Assembly: GCA_000507305.1 (NCBI GenBank) | Contig: DF240805.1 | Location: 1-64,000 of the forward strand | Reading direction: 5' to 3' | Length of the DNA: 64,000 bases | Source: Breviolum minutum Mf 1.05b.01 | Lineage: Eukaryota; Sar; Dinophyceae; Suessiales; Symbiodiniaceae | Part shown: piece after piece, positions 43,251 through 55,504 of the stretch | Layout: every line of letters begins with the position of its first letter | Position numbering within the stretch: position 1 is the first letter of the stretch | The notes under the pieces: model-generated | Seen by the model: only the letters and a program-made list of their open reading frames with translations | Database searches by the model: none | Told to the model about the DNA's origin: nothing | Program-made: the position numbers and the translations under genes

Positions 43251-46200
43251 CCAATTATCATGGATTTTGTGCTTTGAGAAAGAAATGGTGCTTTTTCTAG
43301 GGACATGCTGGAACACCAAACCGATGAATTACCAACAACCATGGAGCCAGTCAAGCCAAACCAACCAACTCCCACAAATGTGGCCGTGAAAAGTGAAACA
43401 TGAGGGTGAACATTAAGCGGGGGTTGTTCTTTCAGCCCATATTCGCCCCTTTTTCTTTACTAAAGGCACCCACTATGCCGCAAGGTTTTGAATGAACAAC
43501 TTGAGATTTAGATGCAGCATCAGAATTCAGGAGAGTTGTTGAACATGAAATCGGACATCTTCACACAATTCTTGTCCTGGTCCAGCCATGATCTTTTACA
43601 AACATACCTCTCTGCATCTCTCATCCTACCACTGAGAAGGGCACCGTATCACTGCCATAGATGTTATGCTCTTCACCTGCTGCGCAGGGAATGTGACTCC
43701 AAGTGTGAACTTACCTGGGAAGATGTAAGAAGGTAGGGGCAGTATCAATCTCATTATCTCGTATTATCTCCACCATAGGCTACACAACTGCCATTTTATA
43801 GTGCTCTGTGGAAATTTCAGTGCCAAACTGGGACCCTACAAAAAAAATTGGATGGAGTTTTGGGAACTTTTCGCATTTCCTTTCAACAAAAAACAGAAGC
43901 ATTTTGGGAGTCAATGTTGGTAAATTTGCAAAAGGTGTGACCTTTACATACCTGAAAACGACAGCTTGACTGTTCGACTTTTGTAATCGCTTCTTGCCCA
44001 TCTGATAGTGCCTGTAGTCGGGAAAAAAATCAGATACCAGGCAGGCGAAAATGAAAAAAACATGTTGGACTTTGGAGTTTCGGGTGGGTTCTAAATGGTT
44101 CTAATGTTTTTTCCGCATGAAAAGCAACAACCCCCGTGAATCCGTGACGGGCGAACTGGCAGCATCATCCTCCTGAGGGATTCATGTGGATCACGATGAG
44201 TTCATAATTCTCAAGTTCATCAAATCGACTTCTTGGTTTCAAAATATAATTTTGCCAAGCTCCCATCTTGTTCCTGACATGTTTGGCTATTTGGCAATTC
44301 TTTTGCTCAACTTCATAACATCTTCCTGGAAGGGTTGTCACCTGACTCAAAGATATCTCAAAAATTCAAAGACTCCATGTTTACAGTATCTACACCCATA
44401 TAATTGGCTTGCTTCGATGCTTGCCTGTAGGAAACACAGCCTTACAAATCATTATGTTAAAATCAACTGTAGAACACTTTGTTGCAAACCTGGAAACCAT
44501 ATGACAAGTGCTTTGATTGAAAAAGGCCTTGTATCAGAGAGGGAGGTTTGATGATCCCTAACACAAACCATTCACACGTTGATTTTTCCTCATTTACCTT
44601 TCTGGGGCTCTAATGCCGTCTCACACTCAAATTCATTTCAATGTCCGTCATGCGAGTGTCCGTGTCCAAAATGCAGTGTCATTTTGTTTTGGCCTCTTAG
44701 CAGTTTAAATCAGAATGCTTTCAATGGAGCTACGAAAAAAAAACCTCTTACTTTCCATTATACTGGTTTCTTAATAGGAATCCTTATAATGGCGTAGTAT
44801 AATTCCTATATAACTGGGTCGTATAATCCCCTATATAACCCAACCAACCAGGGATTTCAAACTTTAAACAATACATTCAAACCAAAACGGGATCTCTCAC
44901 TCAAACTGGGTTGTAAATCAATTCAATCAGTAAATACCTACGGGATTTTATCGGTGCAATAGGACCCTTGAAGAAAGTATATATTTCACTCCCATGATCA
45001 TTGGACTAAGGGAACCCCCTAGGAAAAGAGTAGAAACAACTCAAACACAGTTTTTGAACGCTGACTCTGAAAACTGATGGCTGGAACCAAAAAATAAGGT
45101 TATTTTTCCTGTTTCATGCTAGCCGGGTCAACCATTACTAGCGGGATTTGATTGGATTCCAACAATGCTTTTCGGTTAAAGGGTTGGGAGGTGCCAGAAT
45201 TTCATCCCTCGGCTCCAACTTTTGTTTGGAGGCAAACTTTGGCTCAAATGTTGCTGTGCTCCGCCTGTGCGAACCTTTGGTTGCAGGAAATTTTCTTCCT
45301 TTTGTTTTAAACGGCAATTTTTTTTCTACACGGATCTGGGAGAACCATCAAATCAGCAAGTCTGACATCAATCCAACTTGTGGGAAGGTCCTACCTAACA
45401 AAAATCCATGAATTGCGTTGGAAAATGAAATCGTTTGAAGCCGACACGGAATAACTCACCCAGATCTTTCACATTGTATGGAACATGTGAAGCCATCTGA
45501 CTCGGGCAAATTGCCAAAAAACGCATCTCTGCACCCTCAGCTCTCTGTATTTTTGAAAGTGACGCGTTCCTTCACAATCCGGTTTCCTTGGCTGCCAAAA
45601 ACTTGCAAAAGCAAACACAATAAATCACCCCCCAATGTCCAACTCCACCAGAAATAGCCAACTTTGATGTAAGGCTTTCTCAAGACATAATGATGGTACT
45701 ATGCACCATCTACACACGATTTAAAGATGCTTCAAGTCATTTTATAATATTAATATTCTTGAAGGATTCCCCACTCCTGAACCAAACATAGCCCCCGAAA
45801 ATAGGCCATCCCTAAAGGAAGATCTTCCAACCATGAATATTCAGAGGCCATGTTCGTTTCAGAGAGGGTATATTGTATCATCTTTGAGTTTCTAGCCACT
45901 GTAATCAACCGTGGAGGTGTAGAATTTTTAGAATTCACTCCGCCCAAGGATACCTGATAGATCACTTCCATATTAAGGGACAATATGGAACAATGCGGGA
46001 AGCCTTACGTACCTGTAAAGTTTCCTAAATCTGAACTTTGTCTCAAAACATATTTGAGCACCAAAAAATCACCAATCTCAATGCATGTTTTTTTCCTTCC
46101 GGAACTGTCCCCTAATTCTTGACACGAAAAGAAACGCAGGGCCCTATGTAAAAAAACTCAACCACCAACCCCCAACCCCACATGAGTAATGGAAAAAGGG

Positions 46201-46928
46201 CCCCTTTAAGTTGTTAAGGCTTCTTTCAAAGGGGATGATGACATCCCCTACCCAGTTATACAAGGTAAATAATCATATATGGATTATTTCATCGACCATT
46301 TATAAGGATTCCTATCAACCAACCTTCACCAACAAGGTGACGTGTCAAGGCGCTGCGTCTCAGTGGTGCCTCCACTTCGCACCGCTCCGGCGATGCGGCG
46401 GAGCGAAGCCGTGGCGAGTGCCGTGGCGAGGTGGAGAAATGAGACGAAGCTTCCTGGGAAGGACAATGGAATAGGGATGCTCCACCCACACTAAGTCAGC
46501 TTAGGGGGGTTATAGATATACCATATCTATATATGAATTCTATATGTACATATATATATATATATATGCATCGATATTTTATTATCTAAAAATATCGATG
46601 CAATTTGGGATTGCCCTCCAGTTCTTGAAAAATATGAACCTTTCGGATGTTTTTTTGGTTCATTTTTAGTGAGGATATTGGGTATAAACCTTCACTTGCG
46701 ACTTTTACTGGGGGAGCATCCCAAAATATAATAGTATAATATAAGACCATTGAGTAAGAAATCAGCCATTGATTCATACCTGCAACATGCATAGAAAACA
46801 TAATTTGGCTGTAATTGCAATTTATTTGGGTGTCATTCAGTGAAATATATTTTTACATAAAAACTACATAACCTGCTAACATCATAACCAAACCCCAAGG
46901 AATCCTTGGAAGTTCTGCTTGTTCTCAC
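43251..46928. other. Interval with a hairpin element and microsatellite
   Basis: Holds a hairpin element (45767-45875) and an AT tract (about 46530-46572). A minus frame at 44165-44350 ending FDELENYELIVIHMNPSGG may be exonic but lacks splice evidence. Confidence 0.4.
45767..45875 (+). mobile_element. Hairpin element related to the TTCCAA core group
   Basis: CTCCTGAACCAAACATAGCC pairs with GGCCATGTTCGTTTCAGAG; the interior AAGGAAGATCTTCCAACCAT is the shared core. Confidence 0.5.
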
Positions 46929-47193
46929 CCACCACCAAGGCCCCCAACCAACCCACGGTTGCACCTCCCGGAAACGCCGGGACCGTGGCTGCTGCGATGT
47001 CTCGGAGTCGGAGCTGCTGCTCTTGTCGCGTTCCGAGGCCGCGTGGCTGGGAGAAGGGCTTCGCAGGAAGGCCTCGGATCGTAGCGCCACCGGGGGGGAT
47101 TTTCGGGGTGCCGTTTTTTTCCGGGGTGGCCCGGAAGGGAATGAGGGAATTGGAATCACAACATGGTTATGATGAAAATGAAACTTAAACTAA
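46929..47193 (-). CDS. Probable exon encoding Ser/Arg-rich region
   Basis: A GC-rich minus-strand frame ends at |GTGAGA (46928). It reads SGPPRKKTAPRKSPPVALRS, then EAFLRSPSPSHAASERDKSS, SSDSETSQQPRSRRFREVQP and WVGWGPWWW. The SR/SP/SD richness suggests a disordered, phosphorylatable segment as in RNA-processing proteins. The acceptor is probably near 47193 (TTTAAG|). Confidence 0.45.
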
Positions 47194-49113
47194 GGGTTAG
47201 CCAGTTTTGGGCGTGTTTTTTTTTGTTTGGTTTGGTTGGTTTTCCAAACCCGGTGATAATAGATATAATAGATTTAAACTGTATATTCAGATTTATATTT
47301 ATAGCATATAGGCATGAGTTTCTGAGAATGTTGCGTGAAGAAATGGGAAATTATCTGGATTTTTTTGTGGAAGAACAAAATAAATGTTTGGTTGTTTGAA
47401 GTGTTGCGTTTAATCATGTGCGAAAGAGACAACCATGTTGTTGTGTTCACTGGTGTAACAATCCTCTCCAAAAAACACGCTTAAACAACCAACTAACCCC
47501 CAGCAAACCTTGGCAAAAACCCACAGTTTCTTCCTTAAAAAAACTTAAGGGGCTCTGCACTGTTTTGATGGCCACATTGGCTTATGCAACTCCAAAATGA
47601 TCGGGAAATGGTGCCCAACAGGGAACTGTTCCAACCCCACACAAGGGAGGCAGGGGTGGAAAGGTCTAAAAAATCCATCCACATCGCCCCAATGACCTCA
47701 TGTAGTGTGAAGAGTGAAGGCCGCTTGGCTGGAGGTGTCTCTGTGGCTGCCTGGTCCGGGGATTCTTGAACCACTCATCTGAATGATATGGTTCATAGCA
47801 CCTAAAAACCAGTTCCCAAGCATATCATGAATCATATTCATGCAATATTCATTCATATTTCATATTATTTCATTATTGTCCATCAACCTTACCTCTGTAA
47901 AGAGGGCCACCAGAGATGGGCTGGGGATTCTGCTTGAGCCTTCTCACAGAATAGGCCAAAGTCACCGCCAAAAAAGCAGCCTCTTGTCACACTGTCATGT
48001 CACCAATCATTTCCACAATGTGGAATTCATGGAGGTCCTTATCTAGAGAGGATTCCCCTACTGAATCAATCAACCATATTTTTCTGTTGGCGGTTTGGCG
48101 GGTTTCCGGTTTTTTCGGTTATCAGGTACCCATGCTTTAGGTTGCGGTCCATTCCATCCCGAAACCACGAGAAATGCCTGCTGCCATTGCAAGGTGTTGA
48201 AGAGTTTCACCAAATTATAACCTGAGATCGGATGCATTGTGACGTTTTCAACCAAAATCAACCTGGTTGATATTCTTTGATTTGCTTGTTCGGTGCTTGG
48301 AAAAATAACAACTATTCCCCAAATGCTGGTTTCATCGTGATTTACCATGGTAGGTAGAAAGTCAACAACAAGCACCATAAACAAACACATGTATTTAGTG
48401 ATGTTGTCACTTGAAGGGAAAACATGGGGTGAAAAGCAAGCACCAGTGACACGGATTTTTTCACATACCCAGCCAAGTCCAAAGACAAAACTTTGCCCCT
48501 TGGTAGGAGCGAATCCTTCATATGGATCATCCCAAAGACTATTCTTTGTTTGGTCTTGGACTTCCAGGGTGTAAGCAAGGCAAAATCACTCGTAAAAAAA
48601 CGTCAATTTTTGGTTGGGATTACCCTACCGCAAGAGAGCGGTCAAGATGTGTCAAATATCTCCCACCATTGGAAACCATCAATCAACCATTGGAAACCCA
48701 ACAAACATGTGACACATATTTTGTGAAAGTGGTGGATATTCAGCACTGCTGGATTGAGAATTAGGCTTTCTGGTACTGCCTGTCATATTTACAAGTAAAA
48801 CCAACCTTTTCGTCGACTCACCAACTCTGAAAGCAGTGATTTCACATGCACCAAGGGAAACTCCTTACTTCAACTTGAATGGTAACAACACTCCCCCATG
48901 GATGTAACAAAAACTCTTCACCTGGAGATTTTGGCGCTCCGAAGAATTGTACCGCTGATTTTGCTCCAAAACAACATCAAGTAACTTCAAGATCTCGTTT
49001 CTTTCGGTTACCAAAAAATTTCCAACAATTCCAAGCAGCAAATCAATGGGACAGCCTTCCCGCCCCTTCCCTCAAAAACACAGCCAAAGAAACTTTCCAC
49101 TCCCTCCTTCCTT
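47194..49113. other. Interval with one possible exon
   Basis: The minus frame 47771-47693 reads VQESPDQAATETPPAKRPSL then FTLHE before |GTCATT and may be the upstream exon of the Ser/Arg-rich one. A partial duplicate of the TMEM245-like last exon lies at about 49030-49050. Nothing else is supported. Confidence 0.4.
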
Positions 49114-49140
49114 TTAAAAAAATGCTAAGCAACAAATCAA
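49030..49140 (-). repeat. Partial tandem duplication of the TMEM245-like last exon
   Basis: On the minus strand CTGTCCCATTGATTTGTTGC (about 49146-49127) is repeated as CTGTCCCATTGATTTGCTGC about 94 bases downstream. The coding stop (TAA 49116-49114) lies between the copies, so the second encodes an alternative tail only if spliced differently. Confidence 0.6.
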
Positions 49141-52100
49141 TGGGACAGATGCCAGCAATGGTCCAAGAACAACACCAGCCAATCCAAATTGTCCAACGCC
49201 TAAAACGACACCAAGACCTGTAAGCCATGCATTAGCCTCTGGAATTTCAGCATAGATCACCGTTGGAACCTGGAAAAAGCAAAACCGGTGGAACCCGGTG
49301 GCTGGAATTACGCATGAATTACCAAAATGCAGTCTCTCAAGATAAATCCTTAAATTCTACATGAACTAAGACTATATCTATATTATGTAATAAAACAATC
49401 CTGATGTAGGCATTTCAGTGCTTATGTTGCCCATTCATCAAAGTTGCATGCATGAACGTGCTCAAATGACCCTTTAATGTTTATCATTTTTTGCGATAGA
49501 ATGAGGCAACAAACTTCAGCCCTGCACAAGAAACAACCAGGCTGGGTAAACTGATCACGGCGAAGCAGGCCTGCCACCAAACAGCCAAATTCAACAGGAA
49601 ATACCTGAAATCTTTGGCGGCAAAGGTTGAAGGCGAGTACACAAAATTTTCAAAAAGATGTGGTTGGTTGATTTTCGCATACACAGAACAACATGTGTGT
49701 ATGATACGCCAACAACCAACTTAAGCACATTAAAAAATGAACCATGTCCGAAAAAGAAGAGAAGACACTTCATATTCAACTAGAATTAAGAGTCAAGAGT
49801 GTTCTGAACAGGACAGCAGGCAGTTTGTTGCGATGAAGACTGCAACTTAGATTAGCACTACTACCCAACATTCAAGTGGCTTCATATTCCAGTGAGTCCA
49901 TCCCTGGGGATTCTGTGGATGATCATCACAACGTGGTGTCGTATCACAAGTTCATTAACTTTTCAGTTGAGTATGCCTAGAAATTTGAACCGCAGAGTAT
50001 CTTATGTATCTGGGTGAAATTGAACTATCCTTGATTTCCCTAAATCAAGAATCAGATGATTCAGTTTGCTAAGCTACCTTCAATTGTTTTCCCGCTCTGT
50101 GGGCTGTATAGTTTGGTTTGGTAGACATGTATGGCCGATGTCAACATTTTATTGATGCAGTAAAATGTGAATGGAACCTGGTAGCTGAAAAAACCTGGTT
50201 GGTAAACCTTGCTGGCAGTGTAAAGAAACATTTGGTAAAACATCACCATTGAACAACATTCATTTTTGGTGGTCTGACCTGTCAACGACTTTCCTGTTGA
50301 CGTCTTTAAAGGATTCTGAGATCTGCCTCAATCTGCAGAGAAATGATGATACTTCATCAAAACAGAAACCAATGAAGTAGAGTGACATGTCTTCTCTTAT
50401 GTTGGGAATGTTTTTAAGCGTCCCTTCAAGTCATTGGATTAAAAAACTGAAATTTCATCAACTATATCCTGCTTTGTGCAATGATCTTTTGGAGGTTTGG
50501 GGGAACCCTTGCCTCTCCAATCATTCTTAGCTCCAACTCCCATTCCCCTATCTTGATGTAAGGTGCAATGTTGCACATACCTTCTGGCTGTGGAGCCATA
50601 GGTACACCGCAGCCCAAAACGACACACTCCACACAGGAGAGACTTTTGGGACTAAAGCTAGAATCGCTGAAAGCACAGTGGGCACTACCACGATGGGAAG
50701 TTGTCCAAAGGAATACAAAAGCCATGTAAACAAAGCCTTAGTGCTGCTTGGCGCCCATGTTGCAAATTTCTGAAAGGCAAACTAAGGGAAAACATAGCAG
50801 CACAAAAAGAACACAAAAGAAAAATCCATGATCATTAGTGGCACATTTCTAGCTGGCCCCACAAGTCACACTTCCAAAAGGTTGACCAATGGCCATACTT
50901 GGTGAAAGCATTGGCCCCACCTTTCGCGGGGCCTTTTGAACGGTGTGGGCCCTGTGAGATTTATCGCTTTGCCGTTTGGGTTGGGGATGTTTCAAGATTG
51001 CTCCAAAACAAAGCTCCTCATTTGTATAATTCGGACATGGGGAAATTACAGTTTTTTGGGGTGTCCCCCAACCAAGAACCTCAACCTTGTGCTTAAATTC
51101 CTGCAATGCAGCCTGCAACTGTAAGGGAAATGATGGGTTCATAATCTTAGGACCTTAACAATGTGCAATCAACCCCCCTCTGGTCCACCTTGGACGTTCC
51201 CTTCTCACCCATTTTCAATGCGGGTGATCAAGCAGCCAGTTCAGAACCCTAAGTGATTGGGGGCGGTAGACTCGATAGAGAGGGTCTGTCTTTTCAAGGT
51301 GGAAAAGGAGAAAAAGAAAAGTGGAGAGCCTCGTATAAACATGCATTCCGACTTTACGTATTGGGACCCAACACAAACTGCCAGAGATATGCAAAAGGGA
51401 CAAACAAAAAACATCAACAAACAACACATATATACAGTGTATATATATAACTACATGTGGATATGTGTATATATAAATATGTAAGTTTAAACACATATAA
51501 CGATCATATAAAACAATAAACTGCAGAACAAAAGTCATTTAAGCGACAACTACCAGGAAACTTTGCCTCACTAAGATCAATTGGTTCCTTTCTTTCACGT
51601 GAAAGCTCCGAAAAAGTCGAGTAACATGAAATGCCGACATCTTCATAGCAGAAACCAACACAGCTCGCATGACACGCTCCGTAATTTTGAAGATCACTTG
51701 CCTTGGTTCAACAAAACGTGGGGTGATTGGGGAAAATTTCCCAGGGAAGTGCAATTGTGGAATGGTGAATGGTGAATAAGAATATCTTATGCTATCCTTA
51801 CCAAAAATGGAAGACACCACATGTAATGCAGGGTTATGAAACCCACCATCTTTCTGCGAAGGGGTAGGCTTGGGATGGCTAGTTGTGGAGGGGTGGTGGG
51901 CTGGTCATGTTTGAAGTTGGAACAATGAACAGCTAGAACCTGGAAGTGATCATTTCCAAGTTCGGTCTCTTCCTGCTCTAAAGAGTTCCAGGCTTCAGCT
52001 TCCATATAGCTTCCATTTTCCAAGGCATGGTGCGTCAGAGTTTTTGCAACGATATGCAAAAGGCTCAAAAGGTCTCATAAGGCATTTCTCTGGATTGCAC

Positions 52101-54048
52101 ACAGACAATTTTCAAACACATTCAGAAACAACATCCTTCCCACGATAGAGGTGAACATGCCAAGATGTCCCAAACCACCACCTAGCTGCTTGTGATCAAC
52201 CACACGGAGAAACTCCTGAGCACAGAAGAGGCGTTGGTGACTTGACGAAAAAATCGTACAAGTGATGCAATCTGCCAATACAGCTAGGAGTTACTAGCTG
52301 GTGGTTTCAACCTGTTTGAAAAATATTAGTCAAATTGGATCATTTCCCCATATAGGGATGAAAAAAATATTTGAAACCACCACCCAGGTTTTTCTTTAAA
52401 GATGTTGCAGCGCTCTCTTGGAGATCTTGGAGTTTTTGACTACATTCTAAGACTAGCCTCGAAACAAACTATCCCTTTTGATATCTGTTCAGGTTTCAAA
52501 ACATATAAACAAAGTACCATCCCCCAAAACAGTAGAAAAAATCTGCGATGAACCAAACCGCAGGCAACTTATTATACTTGTTATTAGTATTATTATCCTT
52601 TGTTAATATGTTTCATCATAATCGTGTTTCTCAATGATGCTATATTCCCTTGAAAGGCCAATTCTGGGTGAATTCGATGATCATATTTCATCCATCTCCA
52701 AACTACTGACATGTCAAGCCATTTGGAGAAAGATTTCCCTAATTGGAGACTACCATATGACTATATATACTACCCGAATCGCAATCATGATGATGATCAT
52801 CATCATGACCATCATCACCATCATCGTCATCAAAATATCATCATCAACCTTTATTAAATCACTAGCCTTTATCGTTTCGGCCAAGCATCTCCCACCACGG
52901 CCAAACAGGACTCTTCCGCCGACAAAAGGTAGAAGAGAGCCGTTAGGAAGACCACGGTTTGTCCAAGGACACACGAGGCAGAAGATAACAAATCTAGAAG
53001 AACACGCGGTAAGAAATAAGTGAGCCTGAAACACAGGTGTTTCGGAAAGCATGAAAAAATGTGTACATAGGCCGTTTGCCCCAAAAGGAAAACACAAGTA
53101 TTCCAACCATCTTGCTATTAGTTTTCCGGGGAGTCAGGGAGGGTTTAAAAGCAAACAACTTTGATTCTTAGTCCAAGCACTTGGCCAATAAAGTTCCACC
53201 AAATGCAGCTCCATCTTTTAAAGCTTCGGCTGTACTCTGAGCAGGGCCATCTTTAAACCTCGACGGACACAAGTTGTCTTGGAATGAATGGGTGAAGAAT
53301 GACCGGAGGTTTCGGGCCCACGCTATTGATGGAAGAAATCCGGCTAACCACCTGGGATGTATAAAACCATGTAAATAATGAGATGTTAACCGTTGTAAAT
53401 GATGGGATATTTACCATATCAACTGGTGCAGCATTTCCTCGATCAACTGTATTGGGAGAGAATTTTCATTATTCCAGTTATCTGTGAGAATGCACTCTAC
53501 AAGCACCTGTGACATGGAAAGCATCCCCACCAAAATGATATATTGATGTTATCTATTGTACAAGGAAATCTTTGCTTGCTGCAGCACTAAAACTGCCGGC
53601 AACTCCAAATTCTAAGTAAATGGCAGTGGCTTCTGGAAGTATAGTTGGGGTAAATCATAAACCTTTACCCTAGGCAGGCCCTAGTTGGACAAGGATTTCT
53701 TGAGTCTGATTGGTCGTTGAAGTACCTAGACTTGGAGACCAGAAGGAGTTAACTTAGAACCCGAATCCAATAGTGATTCGCTCGCTTTGGGATTTTATTC
53801 CCCAGAATTTCGGGAGGGAAATACTGAAAGATACCAAACGATAGATAGTCACCCAGCCGCCTTTTTTTTGGGAGGGCACACCAAGCAACAATGAAGAGAT
53901 CGAGGAGACTTCCGCATAGGCTCCCGAGAGCAACGACGCGATATCCGTCAAATTGCCAGCTGCTAAACCACGCAACACCGCAGTGGTATTTTTTAAGGCA
54001 TGCTTCATGACAATCGTCTCTTCAGCCTTGGCAATCCATCGGAACACA
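49114..54048 (-). CDS. TMEM245-like multispanning membrane protein (AI-2E transporter / PerM family), spliced
   Basis: Minus-strand exons: 54048-53882 (NLTDIASLLSGAYAEVSSIS), 52992 to about 52870 (GQTVVFLTALFYLLSAEESC), 52439-52384, 52271-52182, 52073-51940, 51118-51086 (LQAALQEFKHK), 50769-50581 (ALFTWLLYSFGQLPIVVVPT then VLSAILALVPKVSPV and WAAVYLWL), possibly 49604 to about 49545, and 49269-49114 (VPTVIYAEIPEANAWLTGLG, VVLGVGQFGLAGVVLGPLLA), ending ICCLAFF. The order FLTxLFYLL, then xTWL…VPxxLxAILxxVP…LWL, then PxLTGLxV…GxxGxxxGPLL is that of TMEM245 and bacterial AI-2E/PerM proteins (Pfam AI-2E_transport). Several junctions agree in phase (53882/52992, 52384/52271, 52182/52073, 51086/50769). 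Donors include GTATGT. Upstream exons and the piece between 50581 and 49604 are unassigned. Two introns start at an introner-like element edge. Substrate unknown. Confidence 0.75.
52074..52188 (+). mobile_element. CTAG-type introner-like element, copy 8 (old), serving as an intron
   Basis: The right end AACCACCACCTAG and interior GATAGAGGTGAACATG follow the family. The predicted intron 52181-52074 on the minus strand begins exactly at CTAG|GTGGTGG. The left end is eroded. Confidence 0.6.
52294..52387 (+). mobile_element. CTAG-type introner-like element, copy 9
   Basis: Left CTAGCTGGTGGTTTCAACC, right ATTTGAAACCACCACCCAG. The predicted intron 52383-52272 on the minus strand starts at its edge; the acceptor lies 22 bases past the other end. 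Confidence 0.8.
52786..52848. repeat. ATC/ATG trinucleotide repeat
   Basis: Imperfect trinucleotide tract (ATGATGATCATCATCATGAC…) just downstream of a TMEM245-like exon on the minus strand. Confidence 0.75.
53326..53449 (+). mobile_element. TA-flanked inverted-repeat element, TGTTGATGG family, copy 3
   Basis: TTGATGGAAGAAATCCGG … CCTCGATCAACTG, with CACCTGGGATGTATAAAACC shared with the copy at 8704. TATT borders both ends. It lies inside an intron of the TMEM245-like gene and carries an internal partial duplication. Confidence 0.65.
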
Positions 54049-54766
54049 CTGCTTTTGCCCAAAAAACAGTTCGTGACATACCACTTGTTATGTAACGGTT
54101 GGTGACAAAGGGTTGCTGTGGTTCCAAATGGGTTTAGAAGGAGCAGCTAATCAGTACTAATGATAAATGTAATTTAATGATTCAGTCAGTGGTGGTTCCT
54201 AGTTCCTCAAAATAACTCTTATTCCTTGTAAATAAACATGCCTTGGTGTTCCTTCGAATTCTTTCCACTCCTAATCAAATGGTCAATACTTGATACGATG
54301 GAATTTCATTGGTTGATGTCTCTCAAATCTCCAAAAGTTGAATTTGCCACTATTTTTCAAAGCAAATCCATTCCAAACAGGAATCCGTGTTTTTTTCCCC
54401 AGCTTTTTGTGTGTTTTTTAAAATAAATAACCCCTGCACTCCTTGACACCTACAAAACATCCCGTTTGATATCCGGCAAATAGCCTCGGTAAACATGGAG
54501 GAGGTCTCCATATATGATTCATGGTGAAGCTCTTTCATATGGCTTCGGTGAGCAAGAGGGTTACTTCTGATGTCGAAGCAAACATGGTGCATTCACATGA
54601 CATGGGTTATCAGGTTATCAAAAACTGTTGTGGTAGGTAAAAGAAAAAAACTTGTGAGCAGGTGAAAATACCCTCCACCAATAATTTGATACTGATTTTC
54701 GATGTGAAGGACCAATGTTAACCCACGGCCATCAAAGCTACACCCAGAAGTTCAATCAAACAAGAC

Positions 54767-54880
54767 TACCCTCTCGGAAGTTTAACAGTTCGCCCCTGAA
54801 AAATGGTGGTTGGAAGATGATCCTTTCCTGTTGGGGCCTGGTAACTTTTCAGGGCCGAGCTGTTTAACTTCGGGATGGTA
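54767..54880 (+). mobile_element. Hairpin element, GAAGTTTAACA family, copy 3
   Basis: TACCCTCTCGGAAGTTTAAC with CCCCTGAAAA pairs with TTTTCAGGG and TTTAACTTCGGGATGGTA; the arms are about 30 bases. Confidence 0.65.
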
Positions 54881-55070
54881 AATGATAGTGGTGGTTCACC
54901 TTCTACAGAACTCCCAAAGGGACAGCTTTGTAGCTTTATCAGGTGCGTGTTGCGACCAAGCTACATGGCAAGCTGCCCCAGCTGCGACTGCCTGAAGAGG
55001 GTGCAACACCGAAGCATTTGTGAAGGTCAAAAAGGAACAATAATAACAAGATAAGCGAGAAAATCAACAG

Positions 55071-55267
55071 CTAAACATGGCTTTGGCCTAGCATGATCCG
55101 AAGACAATCTAGTTGGTGGTTTCAACCCATCTGAAAAATATTATATAGTCAAAATGGGCATCTTCCCCAGATAGGGATGAACATAAAAAATCTTTGAAAC
55201 CACCACCTAGTAATGTATCTTTCAATACTAAATATTTCACCTCAGAGATTGCCCAACCATTCCACCT
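55071..55267 (-). CDS. Last two exons of an unidentified gene, intron formed by an introner-like element
   Basis: Exon 55267-55207 (after GTCGAG|) reads RWNGWAISEVKYLVLKDTLL and ends in phase 1 at CTAG|GTGGTGG. The intron 55206-55109 (98 bases) is the transposable element itself. Exon 55108-55071 resumes in the matching phase with DCLRIMLGQSHV and TAG. Removing GT…AG leaves a single CTAG, as before insertion. The upstream exon may be 56569-56433. Family unknown. Confidence 0.45.
55109..55210 (+). mobile_element. CTAG-type introner-like element, copy 10, coincident with an intron
   Basis: Left CTAGTTGGTGGTTTCAACCC and right TTTGAAACCACCACCTAG are both intact, with CTAG on each side. In the minus-strand reading it is a complete GT…AG intron. 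Confidence 0.85.
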
Positions 55268-55504
55268 CTCGACATTTCATCACTTCGACATTTTCTCAAT
55301 CACTTCTGTAACCGAAAGAGCTGGCTAGAAAATCAGCTGTTACGTCCCCTCACACCTAACATGGACATCAAAAAATCCCATAGCTTGAACACTTATCCCA
55401 ATCATCATTTTCAGGGTCCGTTCCAGTTTTGGGCGTGCATGTTTCACCGGACTTCGGATGACCTCGCCTGAGGGGGGGTTTAGAATATACGGCCAGGTTA
55501 GATT

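Noticed and set aside
50439-50551. Exon reading IGEWELELRMIGEARVPPNL directly after the 50769-50581 exon
   Set aside because: The intron would be only 29 bases; the frame is attractive but the junction is implausible.
52786-52848. A CRISPR-like or regularly spaced array
   Set aside because: It is an imperfect trinucleotide repeat without spacers; no regularly spaced repeat/spacer array exists in the window.
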